NCBI GenBank assembly: GCA_035998445.1
Contig: DASYHQ010000023.1
Span: forward strand, 62,001 to 126,000
Reading direction: 5' to 3'
Length of the DNA stretch: 64,000 nt
Origin: Tepidisphaeraceae bacterium
Lineage (GTDB): Bacteria; Planctomycetota; Phycisphaerae; Tepidisphaerales; Tepidisphaeraceae
Shown here: piece after piece, positions 8,476-16,650 of the stretch
Layout: each line of letters starts with the position of its first letter
Numbering within the stretch: the stretch's first letter is position 1
Translations under genes and position numbers: made by a program
Notes under the pieces: generated by a model
What the model was told of the DNA's origin: nothing
The model's database searches: none
The model's input: only the letters and a program-made list of their open reading frames with translations

Positions 8476-8657
8476 TTGATCCCTGCCTGCTTCAGAATGC
8501 TGTTCAGCGTGCCCGGCGCGAGGTCGTCGTTCGGCTTGCGGGGCACAGTAACAACACCACGTCGCTCGGCATGATTGAACTGACGATAGCTTCCACGCGT
8601 GCGGACGTGTCGCCAGCCGTCACGCTCGATCAGCCGGGTCACGTCGCGGACCTTCAT
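8472..8657 (-). CDS. hicA: HicA-like mRNA interferase, catalytic His replaced
   Basis: Sixty-one residues from ATG 8657 (MKVRDVTRLIERDGW). The double-stranded-RNA-binding-like fold of HicA toxins is recognisable: HVRTRGSYRQFNHAERRG, then VVTVPRKPNDDLAPGTLNSI. In the family, the position after GS is a catalytic His (GSH); here it is Tyr (GSY). The toxin may therefore be inactive or altered, while the downstream HicB is kept. It is upstream of and overlapping hicB. Confidence 0.85.
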   Translation of the reverse strand: MKVRDVTRLIERDGWRHVRTRGSYRQFNHAERRGVVTVPRKPNDDLAPGTLNSILKQAGIK

Positions 8658-8755
8658 CGACGGCTTTCTATCATCAGCACACGCCGTGTATTGAATACAT
8701 TCGCTGTCACGAGGTGCCGCGCCGCAATGGGTCACCAGTTATGGCACCGATCATA

Positions 8756-9109
8756 TCACGATTTTGACGGATACTGCTTAGCGAATCGCCAAGCCTCGAA
8801 AACTGGCATCAGCACGAAGATCAGCGGCGCGAAGCCAAACAAGAGCGTGAGACTGGTGTTCGACTGTAGCGGGAGAAAAAACGCGACCAGGCCAATGAGC
8901 ATCAGCGGGATCGACCACACGACCAGCCGCTTTCCACCAAACCGGTTGATGGCCACCCACGCGTCATCGGATTGGAACGATTGGGGAAATCGAACCCCGT
9001 AGAACGCGTTCCGACCAACATGCCCCCGCACCAGCGGGATGGCCAGCGCGATGCACAACAACCCTACCACCGTCCAACTGATGCCAATCGTGATCGCAAT
9101 GGGGTCCAT
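8756..9109 (-). CDS. SdpI-family membrane protein
   Basis: One hundred and seventeen residues with three hydrophobic helices. The signature between helices one and two, GRNAFYGVRFPQSFQSDDAW then VAINRFGGK, is that of SdpI/YhfL-like proteins (SdpI is the immunity protein for the SdpC toxin of Bacillus, but most relatives have no known role). It begins 9 bases after dnaN ends, so it is probably co-transcribed with it. Confidence 0.8.
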   Translation of the reverse strand: MDPIAITIGISWTVVGLLCIALAIPLVRGHVGRNAFYGVRFPQSFQSDDAWVAINRFGGKRLVVWSIPLMLIGLVAFFLPLQSNTSLTLLFGFAPLIFVLMPVFEAWRFAKQYPSKS

Positions 9110-9118
9110 AACGCCACC

Positions 9119-10228
9119 TTACTGCAAGTTCACCGGCATAATCACATACAGGAAATTCGGCCCACCCTTGAGCAACCCCGGCCGATTCGCGGCAGTCAGG
9201 TCCAGCGTGATGTCGTCGCTGTCGACGACGCGCAGCGCCTCGGTCAGGAACGTGGGGTTGAAGCCGATCTCCACGTCGGTGCCTTCGAACTTGCAGGGGA
9301 AGTTGACGGTGGCCTCACCGCTTTCTGGGCTGCGGCTGGTCAGCACCAGGCCCTTCTTGTTGAACGCCATGCGGACGCCCTTACTCTCCTCCGTCGTCAG
9401 CAACGCGGCTCGGCGGATGGCGGACAGGAAGTCGGCGGTGCCGGCGCTCATCTGCTTGTCCGTGTCCTTCGGAATCACGTCCTCGTACGGCGGGAACTGG
9501 CCTTCCACCAGATTGCTCGTCAGCGTGGCGCTGGTGGTGTGGAAGATCACCTGGTTCTCGCGCATCTGGAAGCCCACGGCCTCCTCCGGGTCGTCGATCA
9601 GCTTGTCGATCAGGTTCAACGCCTTGGCGGGAATGATCGCGCTGGCGCCTTCCTTCGGCAACTTGTCTTCAACCAGATCGCCCTTGGCCATGGCCAGACG
9701 GCGGCCATCGGTGCTCACCAGACTGATTTTCTTGCCCTTAGCCACCACCAGCACGCCGTTGAACGCGTAGCGCGTGCTTTCCTTAGCCGCAGCGAACAGG
9801 GTTTGGCCGATCAGCTGCTTCAGCGCGCCACCGAGGATGGTGAAGTCGGCCTCGCCTTCAAAGTCGGGCACGGGCGGGAACTCGGAGGCCTTCTGGGTGA
9901 AGATCTTGAAGTGCGAGTCCTGCCCGCGAATGCTGGCGTTGGCGCCACCGTCGCCGAGCTCGATTGCGAGGGTGTCGTCGATGCTCTCGCGGACGATGTC
10001 GCGCAGCTTGTCGGCCGGCAGGAGGATTTCGCCGGGCTCGTCGACCTGCACCTGGGCGTCGGTGTACCGGATGGCCACCTCGAGATCGGTCGCGGCGACG
10101 GTGAGCGTGTTGTTCTCAGCCGTCAGCTTCAGGCACTGCAGCACCGGCTTGGGCGTCCGCGATGCCACGACGTTGCCGGCGACACTGATCGCCTCCAGGA
10201 AGGCGCCTCGATTGCAAATCACTTTCAT
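9119..10228 (-). CDS. dnaN: DNA polymerase III beta sliding clamp
   Basis: Processivity clamp of 369 residues, the normal length, with three repeated clamp domains. Typical stretches are MKVICNRGAFLEAISVAGNV at the start, TDLEVAIRY, FNGVLVVAKGKKISLVSTDGRRLAMAKG, and the C-terminal RPGLLKGGPNFLYVIMPVNL. The gene is transcribed leftward; upstream (10229-10757) is a 500-base spacer with DnaA-box-like sites and no dnaA gene beside it. SdpI-like, hicAB and dciA-like genes follow downstream. Confidence 0.97.
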   Translation of the reverse strand: MKVICNRGAFLEAISVAGNVVASRTPKPVLQCLKLTAENNTLTVAATDLEVAIRYTDAQVQVDEPGEILLPADKLRDIVRESIDDTLAIELGDGGANASIRGQDSHFKIFTQKASEFPPVPDFEGEADFTILGGALKQLIGQTLFAAAKESTRYAFNGVLVVAKGKKISLVSTDGRRLAMAKGDLVEDKLPKEGASAIIPAKALNLIDKLIDDPEEAVGFQMRENQVIFHTTSATLTSNLVEGQFPPYEDVIPKDTDKQMSAGTADFLSAIRRAALLTTEESKGVRMAFNKKGLVLTSRSPESGEATVNFPCKFEGTDVEIGFNPTFLTEALRVVDSDDITLDLTAANRPGLLKGGPNFLYVIMPVNLQ

Positions 10229-10369
10229 CGCACAGACCTTTCGCGTTCTCTTTTCCGGCTCGCTTGGACGCCCCGAAAGGGGGTCCTGAACTGAGATGGG
10301 TACTCTACCCGTACTCTTTATCTGTATAAAGTAACTTCATAGAAGCAGTAGTGATGATGCCTGGCGCAA

Positions 10370-10589
10370 TGTGGATAAGTTCCGGGCGAAACAGCTAAGT
10401 TGATGCAGGCGTTGAAGTTGAAAGATGTATTATCGGACATAGGTCGTGGACAACCTGTTCGGTTAACTGTCGCGCCATTTGAGCTCGCTTGGCACCTTGG
10501 CAATCGCGCGGGCGACGATGGGCTGGCGCATGTTGCCGATAGTCTCGTGGCGCATCATGCTGGCGTCGGAACTTCTCAACTTATCCACC
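10370..10589. other. DnaA-box cluster, candidate replication origin or DnaA-regulated promoter
   Basis: The spacer 10229-10757 has no gene. It contains a perfect DnaA box on the minus strand (TGTGGATAA, 10370-10378), a Streptomyces-like variant (CGTGGACAA, 10445-10453) and TTATCCACC (10581-10589). An AT-richer stretch (TTTATCTGTATAAAGTAACT, about 10317-10336) lies to the left, where an unwinding element could be. Genes run away on both sides (dnaN left, 10758 right). Location beside dnaN is typical of origins, but three boxes are few. Confidence 0.45.
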
Positions 10590-10757
10590 CCTTACCCAGA
10601 CGCCCTGTGCAAGCAGGTTGCCGACAGCGTGCCGGGATGAAAACGATGATCCATTCGACACCGGACTTGCCGCTTCAGTGGCAAGTATTTTTAGCGCCGA
10701 ATCGTCCGTCCTTTGAACGATGACGAGGTACGTCCGTCGTCCCCCACCTTGTATCAC

Positions 10758-11150
10758 ATGATGCCCCTTCCCCTGCGTTATCTCTGGGCCTTCCCCACAA
10801 CCGCGATCGGTTTGATGCTGACGATCATCGCGCTGGCCACCGGTGGCCGCGCGAAGCGGCACACGGGCGTGCTGGAAGTGCATGGCGGTTGCCTGACGTT
10901 TCTACTGCACCGTTGCACGATGCTGCCCTACGGCGCAGCCGCCATGACGCTGGGCCATGTCGTCCTGGCGCGGGACGAGGCCTGTCTGACCGCCACGCGG
11001 GTCCACGAGCGCGTCCACGTTCGCCAGGCCGAGCGGTGGGGGCCGTTGTTCATGCCGGCATACGCGATCGCATCCCTCGTTGCCAAATTGAGAGGTGGCG
11101 ACGCCTACCGCGACAACGTGTTCGAGATGGAAGCCTTCGGCGATACCTGA
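10758..11150 (+). CDS. Membrane protein with HExxH-like motif, unknown function
   Basis: About 130 residues from ATG 10758 (TTG 10713 is a possible longer start). One or two hydrophobic segments (FPTTAIGLMLTIIALATG) are followed by LPYGAAAMTLGHVVLARD and then a conserved region HERVHVRQAERWGPLFMPAY. HERVH fits the HExxH zinc-protease pattern, but no third ligand is evident, so catalysis is uncertain. Similar short proteins occur in many bacteria without a known role. The next gene (11206) follows at 55 bases. Confidence 0.65.
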   Translation: MMPLPLRYLWAFPTTAIGLMLTIIALATGGRAKRHTGVLEVHGGCLTFLLHRCTMLPYGAAAMTLGHVVLARDEACLTATRVHERVHVRQAERWGPLFMPAYAIASLVAKLRGGDAYRDNVFEMEAFGDT

Positions 11151-11205
11151 TCCGGCGTTGATCGTTATTGCGCAGTCCACCGCACGCCCGGTTACAACCC
11201 CGTCC

Positions 11206-12165
11206 ATGATCGTCGATTGCCACGTCCACATGTCGGTCATGTCGCAAGCCAACGGGCTGATGTCCGATCGACTGTCCAAAAGCCTGCCGTTCCGGTTCAT
11301 GGGATGGCGGCTGGGGCTCGACCCGGCGTCGCCCACGTTCGACGGCGACCTCGAAACGGTGCTCCTGCGGCAGATCGACGGCGCGCCCGAGCTGGACGCC
11401 GCGGTGATCCTCGCGTTCGACGCCGTGCACGATCACGACGGCAACATCGATTTGCCCAACACGCATTTGTACGCCAAAAACGACTTCGTGATGAACCTCA
11501 CGAGCCGCCAGCCGAAGATGCTGTTCGGCGCTAGCATTCATCCGTACCGGCGCGACGCGGTCACCGAACTGGAGCGATGCGCCGCAGCGGGTTGCGTGCT
11601 GCTGAAGTGGTTGCCGATCGTGCAGAACTTCAACCCCGCCGACCCGAAGTGCGAGCCGTTCTACGAAGCGCTGGCGGCGTTGAAGGTGCCGCTGCTGTGC
11701 CACACGGGTGGCGAGCAGTCGCTGCCGAACCTGGATAAGAACGTTGCCGACCCGGCATTGCTGCTGCCGGCGCTGAAGCGGGGCGTCACGGTCATCATGG
11801 CCCACTGCGGCACGCGATCGACGCTGCGCGAGACGGATTATCTGCCCACCTTCACCCGCCTGGCCAAGGAATACGAACACTGCTACGGCGACACCGCTGC
11901 CCTAAGCCTGCCGACCCGCTCGTACGCCTACCGCGCCATCCTGAACGACCCGCAACTGCGCGAAAAGATCATCCACGGCAGCGACTGGCCCATCCTGCCC
12001 GTGCCGCCCCTGATGCAGATCGGCGTCGGTAAGTCCTTCCGCCTCTGGCGCGACCGCAACTGGATCCGCCGCGACATGGCGATCAAACGCGCGTTAGGCT
12101 TCGACGACGCCTACTGGCATCGCGCGGCGAAGGTGCTGCGATTGGCGGATTCGAAAAAGGATTAA
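11206..12165 (+). CDS. Amidohydrolase family protein (TIM-barrel metal hydrolase)
   Basis: About 319 residues from ATG 11206 (MIVDCHVHMSV). Features of amidohydrolase-2/TatD-like hydrolases: strand-1 DCHVH, FGASIHPYRRDAV, LLKWLPIVQNFNPADPKC, LLCHTGG, VIMAHCGTRS and IIHGSDWPILP, which supply the His and Asp metal ligands. It is closest in look to decarboxylase-like amidohydrolases. The substrate is unknown. It ends in repeat F5 (12164-12258). Confidence 0.85.
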   Translation: MIVDCHVHMSVMSQANGLMSDRLSKSLPFRFMGWRLGLDPASPTFDGDLETVLLRQIDGAPELDAAVILAFDAVHDHDGNIDLPNTHLYAKNDFVMNLTSRQPKMLFGASIHPYRRDAVTELERCAAAGCVLLKWLPIVQNFNPADPKCEPFYEALAALKVPLLCHTGGEQSLPNLDKNVADPALLLPALKRGVTVIMAHCGTRSTLRETDYLPTFTRLAKEYEHCYGDTAALSLPTRSYAYRAILNDPQLREKIIHGSDWPILPVPPLMQIGVGKSFRLWRDRNWIRRDMAIKRALGFDDAYWHRAAKVLRLADSKKD

Positions 12166-12258
12166 CCGCGAAGACGCGAAGGACGCGGAGAAAGAAGGAG
12201 AGACAAGCAATTACGTTTCTTCTCCCTCTGTCTCCGCGTCCTCCGCGTCTCCGCGGTT
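12164..12258. repeat. Palindromic repeat, family F5
   Basis: Inverted 28-bp arms (12164-12191 and 12231-12258, two mismatches; core GCGAAGACGCGAAGGACGCG) with a 39-base interior. A looser relative lies at about 34847-34880 with a distant partner near 35105-35130. The left arm overlaps the stop of the amidohydrolase gene. A terminator role between the converging genes is plausible, though there is no T-run. Confidence 0.75.
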
Positions 12259-12269
12259 CGCATTTCTGA

Positions 12270-12839
12270 TCATCGCCGATGTGTAAGCGCCGGCATGCCC
12301 ATATCAGCGCGGATTTGGTTCGCGGCCGACCAAAGTTGCGGTTCCTCTTCCAACAGCTTCACCACACTGGTCGTGGAGACGCCAAGGTTGACCGCGACCG
12401 CGGTGGGGTTGCCGCCGGTGGCTTTCAGCAGGTCCAGCACCAGGCCGGCGACGGCGGCGTACAGCGGGTGGCGGTAGGAGATCTCGATGCGCGTCTGCCG
12501 TCGCACCTGAAGGAAATAGTCCGGCGGCTCGAAGGTCAGCAAATCGATCGCTTCGCGCAGCTCGATCGCCAGCTTCAACCGCAGCCGCCGAACTGCCCGC
12601 ATCTTGTTCTCCAGCTGCGAGCGTGATTCGGTGGCCGTGCTGGCGATGCCGGTGGGCAAGTGCGTGAGGCGGATCGCGTTGCTCGTCTTATTCCGCTTCT
12701 GCCCGCCCGGCCCACTGCCGCGCGCGATGTCGAACCGACAGTCTTTCAACAGGACGTCGTCGGAGAGCAGACGGGTTGAGGCGGTCGATTCCACGGCAGA
12801 TTGTAGCCCGCGATCGGTCGAGGAGAGTTGAACCGCCAT
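12270..12839 (-). CDS. Peptide chain release factor-like protein (RF-1 domain, GGQ)
   Basis: About 189 residues from ATG 12839. The catalytic loop GSGPGGQKRNKTSNAIRLTH is that of class I release factors; GGQ triggers peptidyl-tRNA hydrolysis. No codon-recognition domain is present, as in ArfB/PrfH-like rescue factors. After the RF-1 domain comes a C-terminal extension (LLKATGGNPTAVAVNLGVST then TSVVKLLEE) that reads as a small helix-turn-helix-like module, different from the basic tail of ArfB. A role in rescue of stalled ribosomes is likely but not shown. Confidence 0.8.
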   Translation of the reverse strand: MAVQLSSTDRGLQSAVESTASTRLLSDDVLLKDCRFDIARGSGPGGQKRNKTSNAIRLTHLPTGIASTATESRSQLENKMRAVRRLRLKLAIELREAIDLLTFEPPDYFLQVRRQTRIEISYRHPLYAAVAGLVLDLLKATGGNPTAVAVNLGVSTTSVVKLLEEEPQLWSAANQIRADMGMPALTHRR

Positions 12840-12866
12840 GGACGCCAAGAGGAATTGTTGTCGTTC

Positions 12867-12947
12867 GTCATCCTGAGGTACTCCGAAGGATCTCCCCCTG
12901 TATTCGCTTCGTGAAGGAAGAGATCCTTCGGAGTACCTCAGGATGAC
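12867..12947. repeat. Palindromic repeat, family F1 (complete)
   Basis: Perfect inverted 27-bp arms (12867-12893, 12921-12947; core CCTGAGGTACTCCGAAGGAT) around a 27-base interior. Other copies: 34706-34779 (complete) and 2945-2971 (solo arm). It lies between two leftward genes, so it is not simply a convergent terminator. Confidence 0.85.
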
Positions 12948-13015
12948 GGCTTACTGCGTAGCGCTGGCTCTACTTTCTTCCTTGGGGTGCTTGGCGTCCT
13001 CGGCGGTTCAACCTC

Positions 13016-13558
13016 CTACTTCCGCAGTTTCGCCAGCGCCCGCATCACTGAAGCATCCGTCAGCTCCGCGGTAACCTCCGCGATTGGCACCCAGCGATAC
13101 GCCGTCGCGTCCGACCCTGCGACGGCCGACAGATCGGTGGCGCGGAACAGGTAACGCACATCGAAATGCTCGTGCAGCGGCTCGGTCTTGCGTGCGGGAA
13201 TAGGGTGGATATCCACATCGAAAACGCCTGATTTCTCGGCCGTTAATGAAGTTATCCCCACTTCCTCCACAACCTCTCGTGCGGCGGTGGCGGCCAGGTC
13301 GGCATCGGCCGGTTCCGCGTGCCCGCCCGGTTGCAGCCAGCGGTGCAGCTTCGAATGGTGGATCAGCAGCAGTGAATTGCCATCCGGCGACAGGATGAAC
13401 GCGCTAGCGGTGAAGTGGCCGGGCTCAAAGTGCGACCGCGAGAATGGATCGCCAGGCACTTGCGCCAGTTCGATCATGCGCGATCGGTGCGACGCCTCGG
13501 CGTTGTCGTACGGGTGAAACGCGTTCAACGACTCGATCAGCAATGCGCGGCGGTCCAT
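13016..13558 (-). CDS. Nudix hydrolase
   Basis: One hundred and eighty residues. The Nudix box is present in the extended form GGHAEPADADLAATAAREVV then EEVGI, with the REVVEEVGI half intact and two or three extra residues before it, as in many GGH-type relatives. The preceding strand SLLLIHHSKLHRWLQPGGH is typical. The family hydrolyses nucleoside diphosphates linked to another group; substrate unknown. Divergent from the FNT channel gene at 13682. Confidence 0.88.
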   Translation of the reverse strand: MDRRALLIESLNAFHPYDNAEASHRSRMIELAQVPGDPFSRSHFEPGHFTASAFILSPDGNSLLLIHHSKLHRWLQPGGHAEPADADLAATAAREVVEEVGITSLTAEKSGVFDVDIHPIPARKTEPLHEHFDVRYLFRATDLSAVAGSDATAYRWVPIAEVTAELTDASVMRALAKLRK

Positions 13559-13681
13559 GCCGGGCGATCATGTCGACCGCGCGGGCGTTGTCCACCCCCC
13601 GAGACCGCAGATTGCCCCTTACGCGATTGTCCGCCGCCGCCCCACAATGCCGCGGGGCCAACTTTCAGGAAACAAATCGAC

Positions 13682-14524
13682 ATGACGACCGACACTGCCC
13701 CCGCCGAGCCGAAAGATGCTCACGAGAAGGAAGAAGCGAAGGAGCGCAGCTCGCCGAGCGGCAAGATCGTCTACCTGGCCATCGAGCGCGAGGCGAAGGA
13801 GGAACTGTCGCGGCCGTCGGTCGGGCTGTTCTGGTCGGGGCTGGCCGCGGGGCTGTCGATGGCGTTTTCCGTCATCGGTGAAGCGGTGCTGCGCGAGCAC
13901 CTGCCCGAGGCCGCGTGGACGTCGCTGGTGGCCGAACTGGGGTACAGCATCGGGTTCCTGATCGTCATCCTGGGCCGGCAGCAGCTGTTTACCGAGAACA
14001 CGCTGACGCCCGTGCTGCCGTTGCTGCGCAATCGTGACCGCGCGACGTTCATGAATGTGGCGCGGCTGTGGGCGACGGTGCTGATTGCCAACCTGCTCGG
14101 CGCGATGATCATCGCGCTGGTGCTGGTGAAGACGAACGCCCTGGCGCAACCGGTGGTCGAACGGCTGCTGCAGATTGGCCATTCGTCGATCTCGCACGGG
14201 TTCGGCACGGTATTGCTGCGCGGCATTTTCGCCGGCTGGCTGATCGCGCTGCTGGTCTGGATGATGCCGGCCGCCGAGGCGGCGCGGTTCTTCTTGATTA
14301 TCGTGATTGCATGGATGGTGGGCATCGGCGAGTTCAGTCACGTGATCGCGGGCGCGGTCGACATCTTCGCGCTCGCCTGGGCCGGGGAAAAGTCGTGGGC
14401 GATCGCGTTTGGCGGCTTCGTGCTGCCGGCGCTCATCGGCAACATCATCGGGGGCGTGGCGCTGGTGGCGGGGCTGAACTATGCCCAGGTGTCGCCGGGC
14501 AGCGATCTGCGGTCGACGCGCTGA
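13682..14524 (+). CDS. Formate/nitrite transporter (FNT) family channel
   Basis: Inner-membrane channel of 280 residues with six hydrophobic helices after a charged N-terminal tail (about 45 residues rich in Glu, Lys and Ala). Family signatures: GLFWSGLAAGLSMAFSVI, GYSIGFLIVILGRQQLFTEN then TLTPVLPLL, and FSHVIAGAVDIFALAW. The LGRQQLFTENTL stretch places it in the YfdC-like subgroup rather than FocA. Substrate unknown (small monovalent anion expected). Confidence 0.88.
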   Translation: MTTDTAPAEPKDAHEKEEAKERSSPSGKIVYLAIEREAKEELSRPSVGLFWSGLAAGLSMAFSVIGEAVLREHLPEAAWTSLVAELGYSIGFLIVILGRQQLFTENTLTPVLPLLRNRDRATFMNVARLWATVLIANLLGAMIIALVLVKTNALAQPVVERLLQIGHSSISHGFGTVLLRGIFAGWLIALLVWMMPAAEAARFFLIIVIAWMVGIGEFSHVIAGAVDIFALAWAGEKSWAIAFGGFVLPALIGNIIGGVALVAGLNYAQVSPGSDLRSTR

Positions 14525-14681
14525 CGGCCGGTTCGTGGTGGGGCGGGCGCGAACGGTCCACGTCGCGCGATATTGCGCGGCCACCTGCTATGCTACTGCG
14601 TTTCTTCGCTTGTCCGAGCGATGGCGCGCCGCTCGGCGGTCGCGCTGCCCGCGTGTCTGCCTTTGTCCCTGGAGCCGGCTC

Positions 14682-16139
14682 ATGCATCGTGGAGTGATGT
14701 TTCAATACTTCGAGTGGAACTGTCCCGCCGACGGTTCCCTGTGGCGGCAGTTGGCCGAGCGGGCGCAGGAGATCAAGAACCTCGGCACCACCGCCGTCTG
14801 GATGCCGCCGGCGTACAAGTCGATGGATGGTGACCACGACACCGGCTACGCGCCCTACGACCTGTACGATTTGGGCGAGTTCGACCAGAAGGGGAGCGTG
14901 CGCACGAAGTACGGCACGAAGGACGAGTTCATCACCGCCGTGAAGGCCGTGAAGGACGCCGGCATGGTCGCTTATGCCGACATCGTGCTGAACCACCGCA
15001 TGGGCGGCGACGAGCTGGAAGACGTGGTGGTCGAGGAGGTCGCCTGTCACGATCGCAACCAGACGGTCGGCGGCACGCGCACGATCCGCACCTGGTCCAA
15101 GTTCACCTTCCCCGGCCGCGGCGACACGTACTCGCCGTTCAAGTGGGATCGCCAGCACTTCACCGCCTTCGGCGCCAACGCCGACGAGCCGCACGAGTCG
15201 GGGAAGATCTACCGCGTGACGGGCAAGAACTTCTCCGGCGAGGTCTGCTTCGAGAACGGCAACTTCGACTACCTGATGGGCAGCGACGTCGACTGCTATC
15301 ATCCCGACGTGAAGGCCGAGCTGGACCGCTGGGCCGCGTGGCTTGTCGAAACGACCGGCGTCGATGGTTTCCGGCTGGACGCGGTGAAGCACATCCCCGC
15401 GCCGTTCTTCAAGGAATGGCTCTCGAACGTGCGCGCCCACTTCAGTGGCCGCGAGTTCTTCGCCGTCGGCGAATACTGGACCGGCAGCTTAACGGAGGTA
15501 GAAGGGTACCTGGCCGCGGTGGACGGCGCGATGCGCCTGTTCGACGTGCCGCTGCACTACAAGTTCCACGAGGCATCGCAGGCGGGCGCCAGTTTCGACA
15601 TCTCGAAAATATTCGACGGCACGCTGGTGCAGGCCAACCCGCTGATGGCCGTCACGTTCGTCGACAACCACGACAGCCAACCGGGCCAGGCGCTGGAAAG
15701 CTGGATTGACGATTGGTTCAAGCCGATCGCCTACGCGCTGATCCTGCTGCGCAAGGACGGCTATCCCTGCGTCTTCTACGGCGACTACTTCGGCAGCAGC
15801 GGTGACCCCAACGGTAACCACCCGCTCACCAGCCACCGCAAGCTGATCGACGACATGCTGCAGGCCCGCGCCAAGCAGGCCTACGGCGAGCAGCACGACT
15901 ACTTCGACCATCCTACCTGCATCGCCTGGGCTTGGACCGGCGACGCCGACCATCCCGGTGGCCTCGTCGTCGTCCTGAGCGTCGGCGACGCCGGCTCGAA
16001 GCACATCACCACGCCGTACCCCAAAACCACCTACCGCGACCTCACCGGCCGCGATCACGAACCCGTCACCACCGACGAGAACGGCGCCGCCGACTTCCGC
16101 AGCCCCCCCGGCGGCGTGAGCATCTGGTGCGCGTGCTGA
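14682..16139 (+). CDS. Alpha-amylase (GH13, cytoplasmic AmyA type)
   Basis: Glycoside hydrolase of 485 residues that cleaves internal alpha-1,4 bonds of starch or glycogen. Starts MHRGVMFQYFEWNCPADGSL without a signal peptide, so it is intracellular. Conserved regions: I DIVLNHRMGG, II GVDGFRLDAVKH (nucleophile Asp), III FFAVGEYW (acid Glu), IV TFVDNHDSQ. The layout, including the inserted domain B with VACHDRNQTVGG and FNGNFDYLMGSDVD-like segments, matches Bacillus-type (GH13 subfamily 5) enzymes. ATG 14682 has GGAG 8-11 bases upstream. Confidence 0.93.
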   Translation: MHRGVMFQYFEWNCPADGSLWRQLAERAQEIKNLGTTAVWMPPAYKSMDGDHDTGYAPYDLYDLGEFDQKGSVRTKYGTKDEFITAVKAVKDAGMVAYADIVLNHRMGGDELEDVVVEEVACHDRNQTVGGTRTIRTWSKFTFPGRGDTYSPFKWDRQHFTAFGANADEPHESGKIYRVTGKNFSGEVCFENGNFDYLMGSDVDCYHPDVKAELDRWAAWLVETTGVDGFRLDAVKHIPAPFFKEWLSNVRAHFSGREFFAVGEYWTGSLTEVEGYLAAVDGAMRLFDVPLHYKFHEASQAGASFDISKIFDGTLVQANPLMAVTFVDNHDSQPGQALESWIDDWFKPIAYALILLRKDGYPCVFYGDYFGSSGDPNGNHPLTSHRKLIDDMLQARAKQAYGEQHDYFDHPTCIAWAWTGDADHPGGLVVVLSVGDAGSKHITTPYPKTTYRDLTGRDHEPVTTDENGAADFRSPPGGVSIWCAC

Positions 16140-16177
16140 TCGCGGTGGGGAGGTGCCGTGCCGACGCGCAGTACTCT

Positions 16178-16207
16178 TCTGTAGGACAGGCATTCCTGCC
16201 TGTCTCT
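16178..16207. repeat. Short palindromic repeat, family F4
   Basis: Core GACAGGCATTCCTGCCTGTC is self-complementary. Also at 34537-34566 in the same orientation and 35221-35250 inverted, each flanked by runs like CCCCCCGTATTCTCTC. It is the first of a string of repeats filling the gene-free stretch 16140-16650. Confidence 0.8.
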
Positions 16208-16254
16208 CAGGGCGTCCGCTTCTCCCCCCCCGTATTCTCTCTTCTGTGGCACAG

Positions 16255-16463
16255 GCAATCTTGAGCAACAACATACTTGACGCAAACGTCCGGTCCCCTC
16301 TCCCGCGTACTCGCCCCTGAGGGCTAGGGTGGGGGCCTTCCTGGCGACTCCGAACGGGTAGACACCCACCCTATCCCTCCCCCGGCGTACCGGGAGAGGG
16401 GACCAGACCGCAGGGGTGCGTCAAGTATGTGAATGCCCAATCTTGAGCAACAACATACTTGAC
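16255..16463. repeat. Direct repeat pair flanking F3 elements
   Basis: CAATCTTGAGCAACAACATA followed by CTTGAC occurs at 16255-16280 and again at 16438-16463, each leading into an F3 palindrome. An inverted partial copy (GTCAAGTATGT) lies at about 16419-16430. The arrangement reads as a tandem duplication of a unit of about 183 bases. Confidence 0.75.
16292..16404. repeat. Palindromic repeat, family F3 (copy 1)
   Basis: Ends are inverted (GGTCCCCTCTCCCG ... CGGGAGAGGGGACC), with inner blocks TAGGGTGGG and CCCACCCTA also complementary. Further copies: 16489-16611 and 23455-23574. It can fold as one long imperfect hairpin. Confidence 0.8.
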
Positions 16464-16488
16464 ACACACCGTGCCCGCGCGTTCCTCC

Positions 16489-16611
16489 GGTCCCCTCTCC
16501 CGGTACTCCGGGGGAGGGTTAGGGTGGGGGCGCGCGAGCGCCAACACGTTCCAGATCGTACGAGTGGCCCCCTCCCTAGCCCTCCCCCGCGAGTACGCGG
16601 GAGAGGGGACC
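16489..16611. repeat. Palindromic repeat, family F3 (copy 2)
   Basis: Same ends as copy 1 (GGTCCCCTCTCCCG-like, GGGAGAGGGGACC) and inner TTAGGGTGGGGG; the middle differs. It lies 40 bases before the end of the leftward M48 gene. Confidence 0.8.
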
Positions 16612-16650
16612 AGACGGCATCCACGGCGATATTACGTCGCTCGTAACGAT

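Noticed and set aside
8972-10294. 440-codon frame opposite dnaN
   Set aside because: dnaN is certain on the other strand; this is a codon-bias shadow.
13415-13681. Upstream extension of the FNT channel gene
   Set aside because: The extension lies in the opposite-strand Nudix gene and has no membrane or family features; ATG 13682 gives the normal start.
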